A stretch of 64,000 nucleotides of DNA from Hyalangium ruber. GTDB taxonomy: Bacteria; Myxococcota; Myxococcia; Myxococcales; Myxococcaceae. The notes under the pieces are model-generated. The model did no database searches. It saw nothing but the letters and a program-made list of their open reading frames with translations, and had not been told where the DNA came from. A program made the translations under genes and the position numbers. The stretch spans positions 124,001 through 188,000 of the forward strand of contig NZ_JAXIVS010000003.1 of the NCBI RefSeq assembly GCF_034259325.1, read 5' to 3'. Position 1 is the stretch's first letter. Each line of letters opens with the position of its first letter. Below are positions 17,099 to 25,885 of this stretch, piece by piece.

Positions 17099-20000
17099 TT
17101 AAGACTGTCCATGGGTCTCATTAGCGAAGATCTTGAACCAAGGGTGCCCACCAGCAGCTTGATCGATCTCATTGAGAAACCGCTTGACGGTCCTCGTGTC
17201 GGCGGAAATTCCGGCCCGCACGAGCGCGACCTTGGCGCGGCTGCGGCGCACCTCCAGTATCTCCGCGACGCGCCCTGGCGAGGCATCTTTCCATGCGCTG
17301 AGGTAGGCCTCCGCCGCCCAAACTGGCATCCCGGACTCCGGTGCTCCATAGAGGGCCGCTGCTCCCTGGGCCCATTCGACAGCCCGGAGAAAACGTGCTC
17401 CCCCCACTTTCGAGGAAAAAGTCACCTCACGAATTCGCTTTCCCAACAAGGCAAGTTCTTCACTGCCAATATTGAGGTTGGGACTTTGAGGATCAACATT
17501 TCGCGTTAGGCACAACTTGCGCATGCCGTCCAAGAAGGCGTGAAACAAGGCAACAAGCGCGACCTCGCTCAAGCTGCTGCCAGTCTCCTGTAGAAGGGGG
17601 TCGATCCTCTTGAACATTAGCGTCCAGATCTGGTTTGTTTCCTTCCAATCCAGGAAAGTACCCCACCCTGGAACCAGCCAGTCAAACTCGAAAGAGCGCG
17701 AAGCCTGCCGAAGCACGGTTGTCGCTCGAGGGAGGACCGCCTTAGATGGAGAGATGGAGGGAGGGAGCAGATCTTCTAGAGAGCCCCGTCCGTCGTCTTC
17801 ATCAAATTGAACATCGTGAGCGACCTGCAAGAGCCCTTCCAGCGCGCTTGCGGGTTTCTCGAATCCGTCTCCCAAGGGGAAGATCCGCAATGCGTAGGCA
17901 AGTCCTGGTGTTGAATCCGCTTCCGCACGCGCAGCCACCTCTTTTTCAGGGCGTGCGCGTTGAGTGACGGGCTCCGTCAACCATTGGCGCATATTCTCAG
18001 GCAGGTGGAGTTTCAAGCGATTCTTCTTCTCCACGATCATCTGATCGAGGCTCCGCCGCTGAGACTCAGGGGCCGGGTTTACGACGAAGAAGCGCCAGAG
18101 CAGACGAAGGACAAGCGGCGCCGCGCCTTCGATGAGCACATACCGCTCCAAGCGATCCTGGAGTTCCTTGAGCCGTTGGGGATCCGAGAGAGACAGCAGG
18201 GGCTTGACATGCAATTCAGCGAGATACTCCTGAAGAGTGGGCGGAGTCTGAATGGAACTGGCTGGGGGATGCTGAACGATAACCTTTTCGAGCAAGTCTT
18301 TGATTTCCGTGGGGAGGCCAATGACAGGCTCTGCTCTGTCTTCGATCGCGCGTCCCCAGACAAACCGATCATGAGCATTGTCTATCTCGGCCAGAATGCT
18401 CTCCTCCCCTCCTCCCTTGCCCTTGGCTTCTCGAATAGCATACCGAACCTTTGCTCGGCGAGCATGCCGAGCGGCATCCAAGGCCTGCTCCCGGAACCAC
18501 TTGTCCTGGGTCTTCAGTGCTGCCAGCCATTGGAGCAACAGGCTGTTGGCTAATTCCTCGGGGAGGCCATACTCCGGGGCGGCGAGTAGAATCGCCTCCC
18601 CCAGCAACCAGTTGTAGAAACCCAGCGTTCGCAGCGTCTTGTTCTCGCTCGTATGCAACCGAGCCGCTTCGCGCACAATGCGTTGGATGAGCGGGCCCCA
18701 GCTAGAAGACTCCCGAGGAGCTTCCTGGGAGGTCAAGACAGGAACATCAGGTAGGGTACGCCGCAGCCCTACCTCGACAATTCCCCAGAGGTACAAGTAA
18801 ACCATCTCGCCGTACCACACGTTGGCGGCGGCTTTGTCCTCTTTCAAGCGAAGCAGGTGCCTTGCCCAAGCCTTGTCAAAGACACTGAAATCAATGGGCG
18901 CTGCCCATTCGGGAATTGGCCAGGTAAAGGCCAACTGGCTGGAGAGTTTCCCCAGGGGCTGGAGATGACTTACGACCAGCGGGTAGTCGATATGCCGAGG
19001 CGCCGGGGCAGTTCGTGGAAAGCTGCCGCTGACTATGTCCGCTGCCACGTTCATCGCCAGCATGAGTAGGCTGGTAAGATAGTCCTCAAGCTCTCGAAGC
19101 TGAGACCTCTGCTCTCCAGTTTGAGGAGACCTTTCAACGATGGGCCCCTTGAACGTAAAGCCCGTGATGATGTTGACGTTCAGGGAGAGCTTCTCACTCG
19201 GCTTCAATCGATTGATGCGCCGTGCGAGGGGCTCCAGCTTCTGCTCAACATCCACACGCAGCTCGCCGTCCTGATTGACCTGAACCAACTGCTTGAGCAG
19301 CGCCTGCTCATCCGTGGTCCATTGCCCATTCTCGATAGTGTCCGTCCAGAGCCGGCTGATCCGCATCATCGCATGGGGGTCTCGCTCCAGGCGTTGGCGA
19401 ACGTTCTGGATCTGACGCAGCCGGTGGGGCAAGCCCTGCTGAAGCGCTGGGGAGAGTTCGAAGTAGCCAGCAAGCGTCGGCGGAGCGAAATCTTCGTCCC
19501 CTTCCTTCTGGATGGACACGGTCAACATGTCCTTCAAGAGAAGGAACCTCTCTGTCCCACTGAGCTTCGCTAGCTTGAACCGATGTCCTGCGGGTATCAC
19601 CTTGTCATAGGCTTGAAGCCCGAGTTGGCGCGCGTTGGGCTTCGCCTCTACATAGTCGAACTCGCGGTCCGTCAGGGCGCCATTACCGAGCGGTTGGCGC
19701 ATCATCTTGAGGTAGTGCAGGTGCAGTGTCTTCTGGAATAGCGGGCTGTGGCCGGTGAGGATGAAGAACACCCGGGGAGCCCAAAGCGAACGCATGAGCT
19801 CTAGCAGGTCCACGCACCGGTGAGGATTCATGTCCGCATCATCGATCGGGATGATGAGCCGCGCGTTCTCATCCACAAGATGGGGATAGAGGCGATGGGC
19901 GTCGGCGATCACTGCATCTAGGAAATAGCGCCACTGGTCGAAGACCGTGAGCCTTGCTCGCTCCGCCTGCTTGAGTTCCTCGGCATAACTGTCTGGGTCG

Positions 20001-20719
20001 AGAGAGCCCTGGCGAGCAGGTAGGTTGCTGGCCCAGCCGAGGGCAGCACACTGCAACAGATTGCGCCACTGCCGGCGTGATGCGAGTTCTTTCTCCCACT
20101 CCGGTTCCCAGCTCGCGATGGGTGCCGTATTCTCCCGAATCTCCCGTCCCCCCGAGGGATCCTCCAGGTGGTCCACCAGTTCCAGGAGCCGGCCAGCAAT
20201 CCATGGGAGCAAGGACGTCGATGGCGGGAGCGGCTGGAGGTCTAGCGGTCGAATTGGAACAAGCTTGCGAGCCAGCGGCCCCTGTAGCCGAGCGATGAGT
20301 TCCAAGGGGGCTCCATGCTCCTCGTTTCGGGCGGTCGAGCCGCCACCCTCAAGGACGGAAGGACCGAACAAGTCCGAGCGAAGCTGCGCTCCATCCCCCG
20401 CAGCGGCGCGCCTCCAGAGCCGGAGCGCAGTGAGAAGGACGCTCGTCTTCCCGCTTCCACGTCCTCCGTCGATGAGGATGACGTTGGAGGGGCGATGCTC
20501 ATGGATCTCTTGATAGTCGAAGGGACTCCGCGTCATCCCTGTGCGGAGCCCTTTGTCCAAGGGAGACTTGATGAAGTCTTCGAGCCACTGGTGAATCTCC
20601 ACGACGACCTTGCGTTGGTCCTCCGTCAGATCTGCCCAGTACAGAGGGCGGGCTTCGGGACGGACCACGGAGGACTCGGCGGACTTCCGCTCCTGCGCAA
20701 TACCATCGTTCGTAGGCAT
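17099..20719 (-). CDS. rdrA: RdrA, ATPase subunit of a RADAR anti-phage system
   Basis: 1206 residues from the ATG at 20719, chosen over an in-frame ATG at 20773 because GGGGGGAG lies just upstream. A KAP/STAND-like P-loop ATPase: Walker A 'GGRGSGKTS' (85-93), a long insertion, Walker B 'LIIPIDDADMN' (288-298) and a sensor-like 'VFFILTGH' (317-324). The remaining ~880 residues are mostly helical and unlike any enzyme I recognise. In studied RADAR systems RdrA is a ring-forming ATPase that associates with the RdrB deaminase to give abortive-type phage defence. This one is longer than the roughly 900-950 residues I recall for characterised RdrA proteins. Lower GC and frequent A/T third positions mark it, with rdrB, as a foreign island. 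No RdrC/RdrD-type accessory gene is visible. Confidence 0.85.
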   Translation of the reverse strand: MPTNDGIAQERKSAESSVVRPEARPLYWADLTEDQRKVVVEIHQWLEDFIKSPLDKGLRTGMTRSPFDYQEIHEHRPSNVILIDGGRGSGKTSVLLTALRLWRRAAAGDGAQLRSDLFGPSVLEGGGSTARNEEHGAPLELIARLQGPLARKLVPIRPLDLQPLPPSTSLLPWIAGRLLELVDHLEDPSGGREIRENTAPIASWEPEWEKELASRRQWRNLLQCAALGWASNLPARQGSLDPDSYAEELKQAERARLTVFDQWRYFLDAVIADAHRLYPHLVDENARLIIPIDDADMNPHRCVDLLELMRSLWAPRVFFILTGHSPLFQKTLHLHYLKMMRQPLGNGALTDREFDYVEAKPNARQLGLQAYDKVIPAGHRFKLAKLSGTERFLLLKDMLTVSIQKEGDEDFAPPTLAGYFELSPALQQGLPHRLRQIQNVRQRLERDPHAMMRISRLWTDTIENGQWTTDEQALLKQLVQVNQDGELRVDVEQKLEPLARRINRLKPSEKLSLNVNIITGFTFKGPIVERSPQTGEQRSQLRELEDYLTSLLMLAMNVAADIVSGSFPRTAPAPRHIDYPLVVSHLQPLGKLSSQLAFTWPIPEWAAPIDFSVFDKAWARHLLRLKEDKAAANVWYGEMVYLYLWGIVEVGLRRTLPDVPVLTSQEAPRESSSWGPLIQRIVREAARLHTSENKTLRTLGFYNWLLGEAILLAAPEYGLPEELANSLLLQWLAALKTQDKWFREQALDAARHARRAKVRYAIREAKGKGGGEESILAEIDNAHDRFVWGRAIEDRAEPVIGLPTEIKDLLEKVIVQHPPASSIQTPPTLQEYLAELHVKPLLSLSDPQRLKELQDRLERYVLIEGAAPLVLRLLWRFFVVNPAPESQRRSLDQMIVEKKNRLKLHLPENMRQWLTEPVTQRARPEKEVAARAEADSTPGLAYALRIFPLGDGFEKPASALEGLLQVAHDVQFDEDDGRGSLEDLLPPSISPSKAVLPRATTVLRQASRSFEFDWLVPGWGTFLDWKETNQIWTLMFKRIDPLLQETGSSLSEVALVALFHAFLDGMRKLCLTRNVDPQSPNLNIGSEELALLGKRIREVTFSSKVGGARFLRAVEWAQGAAALYGAPESGMPVWAAEAYLSAWKDASPGRVAEILEVRRSRAKVALVRAGISADTRTVKRFLNEIDQAAGGHPWFKIFANETHGQS

Positions 20720-21048
20720 GGACTCCCCCCAAGTGAGCCTCCACGGCAAGCCGCACCGGCTTGCCAGGATCATCCACTCATCATGCCAGCCAGAAACAGG
20801 GGGTCCAAGTACCGAGTTGTTGCGAGAACACCTCGATTGTGTTCGAGGGTTGTGTAGCCTACGAGGCCATCTCGATAGACCCCCACCCCTGACAACATGA
20901 CCCTCGGGAGAGGAATTGGCAGAACGCTCTCCCGAACTGGCTGTTGAGGGCCTGCTTGAAGTGCATCCAGACCCGTACAGCTCTGGATGTAAAGACAGCG
21001 CTTGGCCCCGCCTGTAACGTCAGCAGCGTACTTCCTTCAGAAACCTAG
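20720..21048. other. Gene-free spacer: rdrA leader/promoter region and SLC13 3' flank
   Basis: No coding frame was supported here. The part next to rdrA holds two inverted repeats: the hairpin at 20745-20765 and CCTCGA-N6-TCGAGG at 20831-20848, a possible operator. It also contains the in-frame ATG at 20773. The part nearer 21049 is the 3' flank of the SLC13 gene; no T-rich terminator was seen. No tRNA or attachment-site repeat was recognised at this island edge. Confidence 0.5.
20745..20765 (-). promoter_or_regulatory. rdrA: Perfect hairpin in the rdrA leader
   Basis: GGCAAGCCG (20745-20753) and CGGCTTGCC (20757-20765) are perfectly complementary over 9 bp with a 3-nt loop. The stem ends 25 bp before the rdrA ATG, just above its GGGGGGAG ribosome-binding site. 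It would form in the mRNA leader if transcription starts upstream, and could limit translation of the toxic-when-active system. The function is inferred. Confidence 0.5.
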
Positions 21049-22911
21049 CTAGGGCGAGGGCGAGGGCGCGCTGAGGCTCACCGGCACCCCGGCCTTCGAC
21101 TCCTGGGAGCCCTGGGTCTGGAAGGGCCACACCGTTGGCACCATGAACACCAGGAACGCCACCAGCAGCGCCGTCAGCGGCGTGCCCAGCCGGAAGAAGT
21201 CCGTGAACCGGTAGTGCCCCGGGCCGTAGACGAGCACACAACTGGGCTCCAAGGGCGTGATGAACGAGCAGCTCGCCGCCAGCGTGATTCCGATGGCGAA
21301 CGGCCGCGCGTCCACCCCGAGCTGCGCCGCCGCGCTGATCCCCACCGGCAACACCACCAGCGCCGCCGCCTGGTTGCTCATGGGCGCCGACAACAGGATG
21401 GTCAGCACCATCAACACCGCCAGCACCATGCGCGGCCCTCCATATGCCCCCATCCCCGCCGCCAGGTTGCCCAGGTACCTGCCCGCCCCGCTCACCTCCA
21501 TCGCCACGCCCAGCGCCATCATCGAGCCGATGAGCAGCACCACCCGCCAGTCCACCCGGAAGGCGATGCGCGCGTCCACGCAGCCGGTGACGATCATCGC
21601 CAGCATCCCCGCCAATCCCGCCACCGACAGGGGCACCACCTCCAGCGTTCCCATGGCCAGCGCGCCCAGGAAGAGGCACACCGCCAAGAGCGCCTTGCCG
21701 TAGCGCGGCGGCTGGTACTCGTAGTCGCTGAGCACCAGCAGCGTCGTGCCGTCGGCCAGCTCCGCCACGCGCGAGCGCGGCCCGCGCAGCAGCAGCACAT
21801 CTCCCACCGACAGTGGCATGGCCGACAGCGACTGCTCCCCGAAGATGCGCCCCAGCATCTGCAGCTTGGTGAGCCGCTGGATGGCCGGCTTGCGGTGCAG
21901 CGCCAGCGCCACCAGCCCGTAGCGCTCCACGAAGAGCACCTCCTTCAGGCTCCGCCCCACCAGCGGGCTCCCCGGCGGCACGCTCGCCTCCACCAGCACC
22001 GCATCCCGGCTGCTCAGCTCCGCATCGCCCAGCTTCACGTCCGGGCGGATGTCGATGCCCTTCAGGTCCTTCACCCGGAGGATGTCCTCGCGCTTGCCCT
22101 CGACGATGAGCCGCTCATCTCCCACCAATTGGTACGTCGGCAGCGCCGGGATGGACTGCCCTCCCCGGATCAGCCCGATGACACGCAACCCCAGGCCCTC
22201 GGTGATCTCCGCCAGCTCCTTGCCCAGGTAGCGCGAGTCCCTCGGAAGCACCGCCTCGGTGAGGTAGTCGCGCAGCGACCACTCGCTCACCCCCGCCCCG
22301 TCCGCCCGCGAGGGCAGCAGCAGCGGCCCCAGCAGCACCACCACCAGGATACCGATGACCGCGATGGGCAGCCCCACCGGCGCCAGCTCCGCCACGCCGA
22401 TGCCCCTCATCCCCATCTTCTCCATGGCCGCCGAGGCCACGAGGTTGGTGGAGGTACCGAACAGGAAGATCGTCCCCCCCAGCATCGACGCGTACGCCAG
22501 CGGCAGGAGCACCTTGCTCTTGGGCACCTTGGCCCGGTGCGCCGCGCCGATCGCCACCGGCAGGAACGCCGCCGTCGTCACCGTGTTGGAGATGATCGAC
22601 GAGAAGGCCGCCACCGCCCCCATCATCGCCAGCACGAACACCTGGTGGCCGTAGCGCGCGAAGAAGGCGAGCCGTTGCCCCACCAGCTGCACCACGCCCG
22701 TGGAGGCAAGCCCCTGCGTCATCGCCAGCAGGGTGAAGATGAAGATGACCGTGTCGTTGCTGAACCCCTCGAAGGCCTGCTGCGGCGTGAGCACCCCCGT
22801 AATGGCCAGCAGGCACACGATGGTGAGCGAGCTCACCTCGATCGGAATGGTGTCGAGCGCGAAGAGCACCAGCGCGATGACGACGATGCCCAAGACGATG
22901 GCGATAGTCAT
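21049..22911 (-). CDS. SLC13/DASS-type anion transporter with two internal RCK_C domains
   Basis: 620 residues. Five or six N-terminal membrane helices (about 1-200) are followed by a cytoplasmic insert of about 180 residues and then a second membrane half (about 400-600). The insert contains two TrkA-C/RCK_C-like segments ('GKELAEITEGLGLRVIGLIRGG' at about 225-246 and 'GRSLKEVLFVERYGLVALALHR' at about 315-336). The helical-hairpin motifs of the family are present: 'IISNTVTTAAFLPVAIG' and 'LSAPMSNQAAALVVLPVG', the N-T/N-Q signature of DASS transporters. Members move dicarboxylates, sulfate or other anions with Na+ or H+; the RCK-bearing subgroup is often annotated as sulfate or sulfur-compound permease. 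No sulfur-assimilation gene is nearby, so the substrate is open. Confidence 0.88.
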   Translation of the reverse strand: MTIAIVLGIVVIALVLFALDTIPIEVSSLTIVCLLAITGVLTPQQAFEGFSNDTVIFIFTLLAMTQGLASTGVVQLVGQRLAFFARYGHQVFVLAMMGAVAAFSSIISNTVTTAAFLPVAIGAAHRAKVPKSKVLLPLAYASMLGGTIFLFGTSTNLVASAAMEKMGMRGIGVAELAPVGLPIAVIGILVVVLLGPLLLPSRADGAGVSEWSLRDYLTEAVLPRDSRYLGKELAEITEGLGLRVIGLIRGGQSIPALPTYQLVGDERLIVEGKREDILRVKDLKGIDIRPDVKLGDAELSSRDAVLVEASVPPGSPLVGRSLKEVLFVERYGLVALALHRKPAIQRLTKLQMLGRIFGEQSLSAMPLSVGDVLLLRGPRSRVAELADGTTLLVLSDYEYQPPRYGKALLAVCLFLGALAMGTLEVVPLSVAGLAGMLAMIVTGCVDARIAFRVDWRVVLLIGSMMALGVAMEVSGAGRYLGNLAAGMGAYGGPRMVLAVLMVLTILLSAPMSNQAAALVVLPVGISAAAQLGVDARPFAIGITLAASCSFITPLEPSCVLVYGPGHYRFTDFFRLGTPLTALLVAFLVFMVPTVWPFQTQGSQESKAGVPVSLSAPSPSP

Positions 22912-23173
22912 ATGGAGGCGCCCTCAAGATGGGGGCCCATGTACCCGGAGGTGAGCCCCCCGACGCACTGCGTCGTTAACTACTAAAAGGAGGAGCACGA
23001 ATTAGTGGAACTTAGAGGTGCCCTGTTCAGCAGACGGGTTCAGCAGGCAACGGGTGTTGCTTTTGAGAGGGGCCTTCCCGAAGGTTGGCGCCTTCCCGGC
23101 TGCTAGGTTCCGCGCCTTCGGCGGGAACCCAACACGGGGGGTACTTCACTTGAGACGACACGAGGAAACTTCC

Positions 23174-24961
23174 ATGGCTTCGACGCAGCTGACGGTCGCG
23201 AGCAACGCGCCGACGAAGAATGCCGACCTTCTGGCCTGGGTCGCCCGTTGTGCGCAGATGACTCAGCCCGACCGCATCGTCTGGTGCGATGGCTCCGAGG
23301 ACGAGAAGAAACGACTGACCGAGCAGGCGGTGCAGGAGAAGATCCTCATCCCGCTCAACCAGGAGAAGCGTCCCGGGTGCTACCTGCACCGCTCCAACCC
23401 CAACGACGTGGCGCGCGTCGAGCACCTCACGTTCATCTGCACGCCGAACAAGACGGACGCCGGCCCCACCAACAACTGGATGGACCCCGACGAGGCCTAC
23501 ACCAAGCTGAGCCAGCTCTTCGAGGGCTCCATGAAGGGCCGCACCCTGTACGTGGTGCCCTACGTCATGGGCCCGCTGGGCAGCCCCTACGCGAAGATCG
23601 GCGTGGAGCTGACCGACAGCATCTACGTGGCCCTCAACATGCGGATCATGACCCGCATGGGAAAGGCCGCCCTCGACATGCTGGGCGATTCGGATGACTT
23701 CAACCGCGGCCTGCACAGCACGGGCGATGTGAACCCGGACCGCCGCTACATCTGCCACTTCCCCCAGGACAACACCATCTGGAGCTTCGGCTCGGGCTAC
23801 GGCGGCAACGTGCTGCTGGGCAAGAAGTGCCTGGCGCTGCGCATCGGCAGCTACCTGGGCCGCGAGGAGGGCTGGCTCGCCGAGCACATGCTCATCCTCG
23901 GCGTGACGGACCCCAAGGGGCAGACCACCTACGTGGCCGCCGCCTTCCCGTCGGCCTGCGGCAAGACGAACTTCGCGATGATGATTCCGCCCGGCGAGTA
24001 CAAGGGCTGGAAGGTGGAGACCGTCGGCGACGACATCGCCTGGATGCGGGTGGGTCCGGACGGGCGCCTGTACGCCATCAACCCGGAGGCCGGCTACTTC
24101 GGCGTGGTGCCGGGCACCAACAACAAGACCAACCCCAACGCGATGGCCACCATCGCCAAGGACACCCTGTTCACCAACGTGGCGATGACCGCGGACGGGG
24201 ACGTGTGGTGGGAGGGCAAGGACGGCGAGGTGCCGGAGGAGCTCACCGACTGGCAGGGCCGCCCCTGGAAGAAGGGCAGCGCGGAGAAGGCGGCGCACCC
24301 CAACAGCCGCTTCACCGCGCCGATGAACAACAACCCGGTGCTCAGCCCCAAGGCGAATGATCCGCAGGGCGTGCCCATCAGCGCCATCATCTTCGGCGGC
24401 CGCCGCTCCAACACGGTGCCGCTGGTGCTCCAGGCGTTCAACTGGACGCACGGCGTGTTCCTGGGCGCCACCATGGGCAGCGAGACGACGGCCGCGGCCA
24501 CCGGCAAGGTGGGCGTGGTGCGCCGCGACCCGATGGCCATGCTGCCCTTCTGCGGCTACCACATGGGCGACTACCTCCAGCACTGGCTGGACATGCAGAA
24601 GTCCATCACCCACCTGCCGAAGATCTTCCAGGTGAACTGGTTCCGCCAGGACAAGAACGGCAAGTACCTGTGGCCGGGCTACGGCGACAACATGCGCGTG
24701 CTGGAGTGGATCGTGAACCGCGTCCACGGCCGCGTGCCCACCCAGGAGACGCTGCTGGGTTGGGTGCCGCGCCAGGGTGACATCAACACCAGCGGCCTGG
24801 ACGTCTCGCCGGAGGCGGTGGCCGAGTCCACCTCCATCAAGGCCGACGAGTGGAAGAGCGAGCTCAAGAGCCAGGAGGTCTTCTTCGAGCAGCTGGGCAC
24901 CAAGGCCCCCGAGGCCCTCATGCTCCAGCGCAAGCTCCTCATCTCGCGCCTGGGCAACTAG
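23174..24961 (+). CDS. pckG: GTP-dependent phosphoenolpyruvate carboxykinase
   Basis: 595 residues, the usual length of PckG. It converts oxaloacetate plus GTP to PEP plus CO2, the entry to gluconeogenesis, which suits an amino-acid-consuming predator. The ATG at 23174 is preceded by GAGGAAAC. Diagnostic blocks: '[13 protein letters not shown]' (about 259-271), the kinase-1/P-loop with the reactive Cys; '[11 protein letters not shown]' (kinase-2); '[10 protein letters not shown]'; and '[13 protein letters not shown]', the GTP-enzyme signature that separates it from the ATP-dependent PckA family. It is a single transcription unit, closed by a strong terminator. The 260-bp region upstream is non-coding, apart from a doubtful mini-ORF. 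Confidence 0.96.
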   Translation: MASTQLTVASNAPTKNADLLAWVARCAQMTQPDRIVWCDGSEDEKKRLTEQAVQEKILIPLNQEKRPGCYLHRSNPNDVARVEHLTFICTPNKTDAGPTNNWMDPDEAYTKLSQLFEGSMKGRTLYVVPYVMGPLGSPYAKIGVELTDSIYVALNMRIMTRMGKAALDMLGDSDDFNRGLHSTGDVNPDRRYICHFPQDNTIWSFGSGYGGNVLLGKKCLALRIGSYLGREEGWLAEHMLILGVTDPKGQTTYVAAAFPSACGKTNFAMMIPPGEYKGWKVETVGDDIAWMRVGPDGRLYAINPEAGYFGVVPGTNNKTNPNAMATIAKDTLFTNVAMTADGDVWWEGKDGEVPEELTDWQGRPWKKGSAEKAAHPNSRFTAPMNNNPVLSPKANDPQGVPISAIIFGGRRSNTVPLVLQAFNWTHGVFLGATMGSETTAAATGKVGVVRRDPMAMLPFCGYHMGDYLQHWLDMQKSITHLPKIFQVNWFRQDKNGKYLWPGYGDNMRVLEWIVNRVHGRVPTQETLLGWVPRQGDINTSGLDVSPEAVAESTSIKADEWKSELKSQEVFFEQLGTKAPEALMLQRKLLISRLGN

Positions 24962-24984
24962 CCCTCGCGCCGCTCGGAAGTCCC

Positions 24985-25027
24985 GGGGCCGTCCCGCCGT
25001 AAGGCGCGGGGCGGCCCCTTTCATTTC
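24985..25027 (+). terminator. Rho-independent terminator of pckG
   Basis: GGGGCCGTCCCGC (24985-24997) pairs with GCGGGGCGGCCCC (25006-25018) over 13 bp with one G-U pair and an 8-nt loop, followed by TTTCATTT. It lies 23 bp after the pckG stop. Confidence 0.85.
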
Positions 25028-25060
25028 CAGGCTCACGGTTCAGCGGTAGGCTTGGGGCCT

Positions 25061-25885
25061 ATGAGACTGGCTTTCGTGTTGACGTTGGTCCTGCTGCTCT
25101 TGCCCACGGGGGCTTGGGCGCAGAAGGGAGCGAAGAATCCGGCCGCGCTGGTGAAGGAGGGCGAGCGGCTCTTCGGCGCGCGCAAGTACCGCGAGTCGGC
25201 CGAGGTGCTGAAGAAGGCCTATGACGCCCAGCCCGACGCGCGCCTGCTCTACAACATCGCCCGGGCGTACGAGCAGGCCGGAGACCTGCGCGAGGCGCTG
25301 AGCTACTACGACCAGTTCATCAAGAACTCGGACAGTGACATGGACCCGCTGCTCATGAAGCGCGCCCACTCGGCCGCGGAGCGCGCGCGGGTGCTCATCG
25401 AGAAGGAAGAGCAGGCCAGCGCCACCGCCGAGGCGGAGCGCAAGCGCCTGCAGGAGGAGGCGGATACCGCCAAGCGCAAGGCCGAGGAGGAGCAGGCGGC
25501 CGCCCGGCGTGCCGAGGAGCTCGCCCGGCAGCAGCAGCAGGCCGAGCAGGACCGGGCCATGGCCTCCTACCGCCGCTCGCGGGTGGCGGCCTTCGCCCTG
25601 GGCGGGGTGTCCGTGGCCAGCGTGGGCGCGGGCATCTTCTTCGGGCTCCAGGCGAGCGACGCGCGCAAGACGTTCGACGAGGCCAGCAGCCTGGAGGCCA
25701 AGGAGACGGCGGCCGATGACACGCGCGGCAAGGCGCTGCTGGCCGACGTGGGCTTCGGCGTGGGCCTGGCCGCCGCCATCGGCGCCATCATCATCTTCCC
25801 CAAGGAAGGGCCCCCCGTGGAGGGCGAGGTGCGGATGACGCTCGCGCCCAAGGGCCTGGGCGCCGGGATGGAGGTGAGCTTCTGA
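25061..25885 (+). CDS. Secreted TPR protein with a C-terminal membrane hairpin
   Basis: 274 residues from the ATG at 25061. A signal peptide ends at 'PTGAWAQ'. Residues about 30-105 form two to three TPR units ('GERLFGARKYRESAEVLKKAYDA', 'LLYNIARAYEQAGDLREALSYY'), and about 110-170 is a charged, Ala/Glu/Gln-rich coiled coil. Two glycine-rich hydrophobic stretches (about 178-196 and 229-247) follow. This layout is common among myxobacterial envelope proteins of unknown function. The stop overlaps the next start (TGATG), so it is translated with the substrate-binding lipoprotein and may be its structural partner. Confidence 0.78.
   Translation: MRLAFVLTLVLLLLPTGAWAQKGAKNPAALVKEGERLFGARKYRESAEVLKKAYDAQPDARLLYNIARAYEQAGDLREALSYYDQFIKNSDSDMDPLLMKRAHSAAERARVLIEKEEQASATAEAERKRLQEEADTAKRKAEEEQAAARRAEELARQQQQAEQDRAMASYRRSRVAAFALGGVSVASVGAGIFFGLQASDARKTFDEASSLEAKETAADDTRGKALLADVGFGVGLAAAIGAIIIFPKEGPPVEGEVRMTLAPKGLGAGMEVSF

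Noticed and set aside
23005-23106. A 33-codon GTG mini-ORF with AAGGAGG upstream, before pckG
   Set aside because: The spacing (11 bp) is long, no promoter or attenuator structure links it to pckG, and the peptide has no feature; kept only as a note.
23027-25036. Minus-strand open frame antisense to pckG
   Set aside because: Shadow; pckG has all signature motifs and its own terminator.
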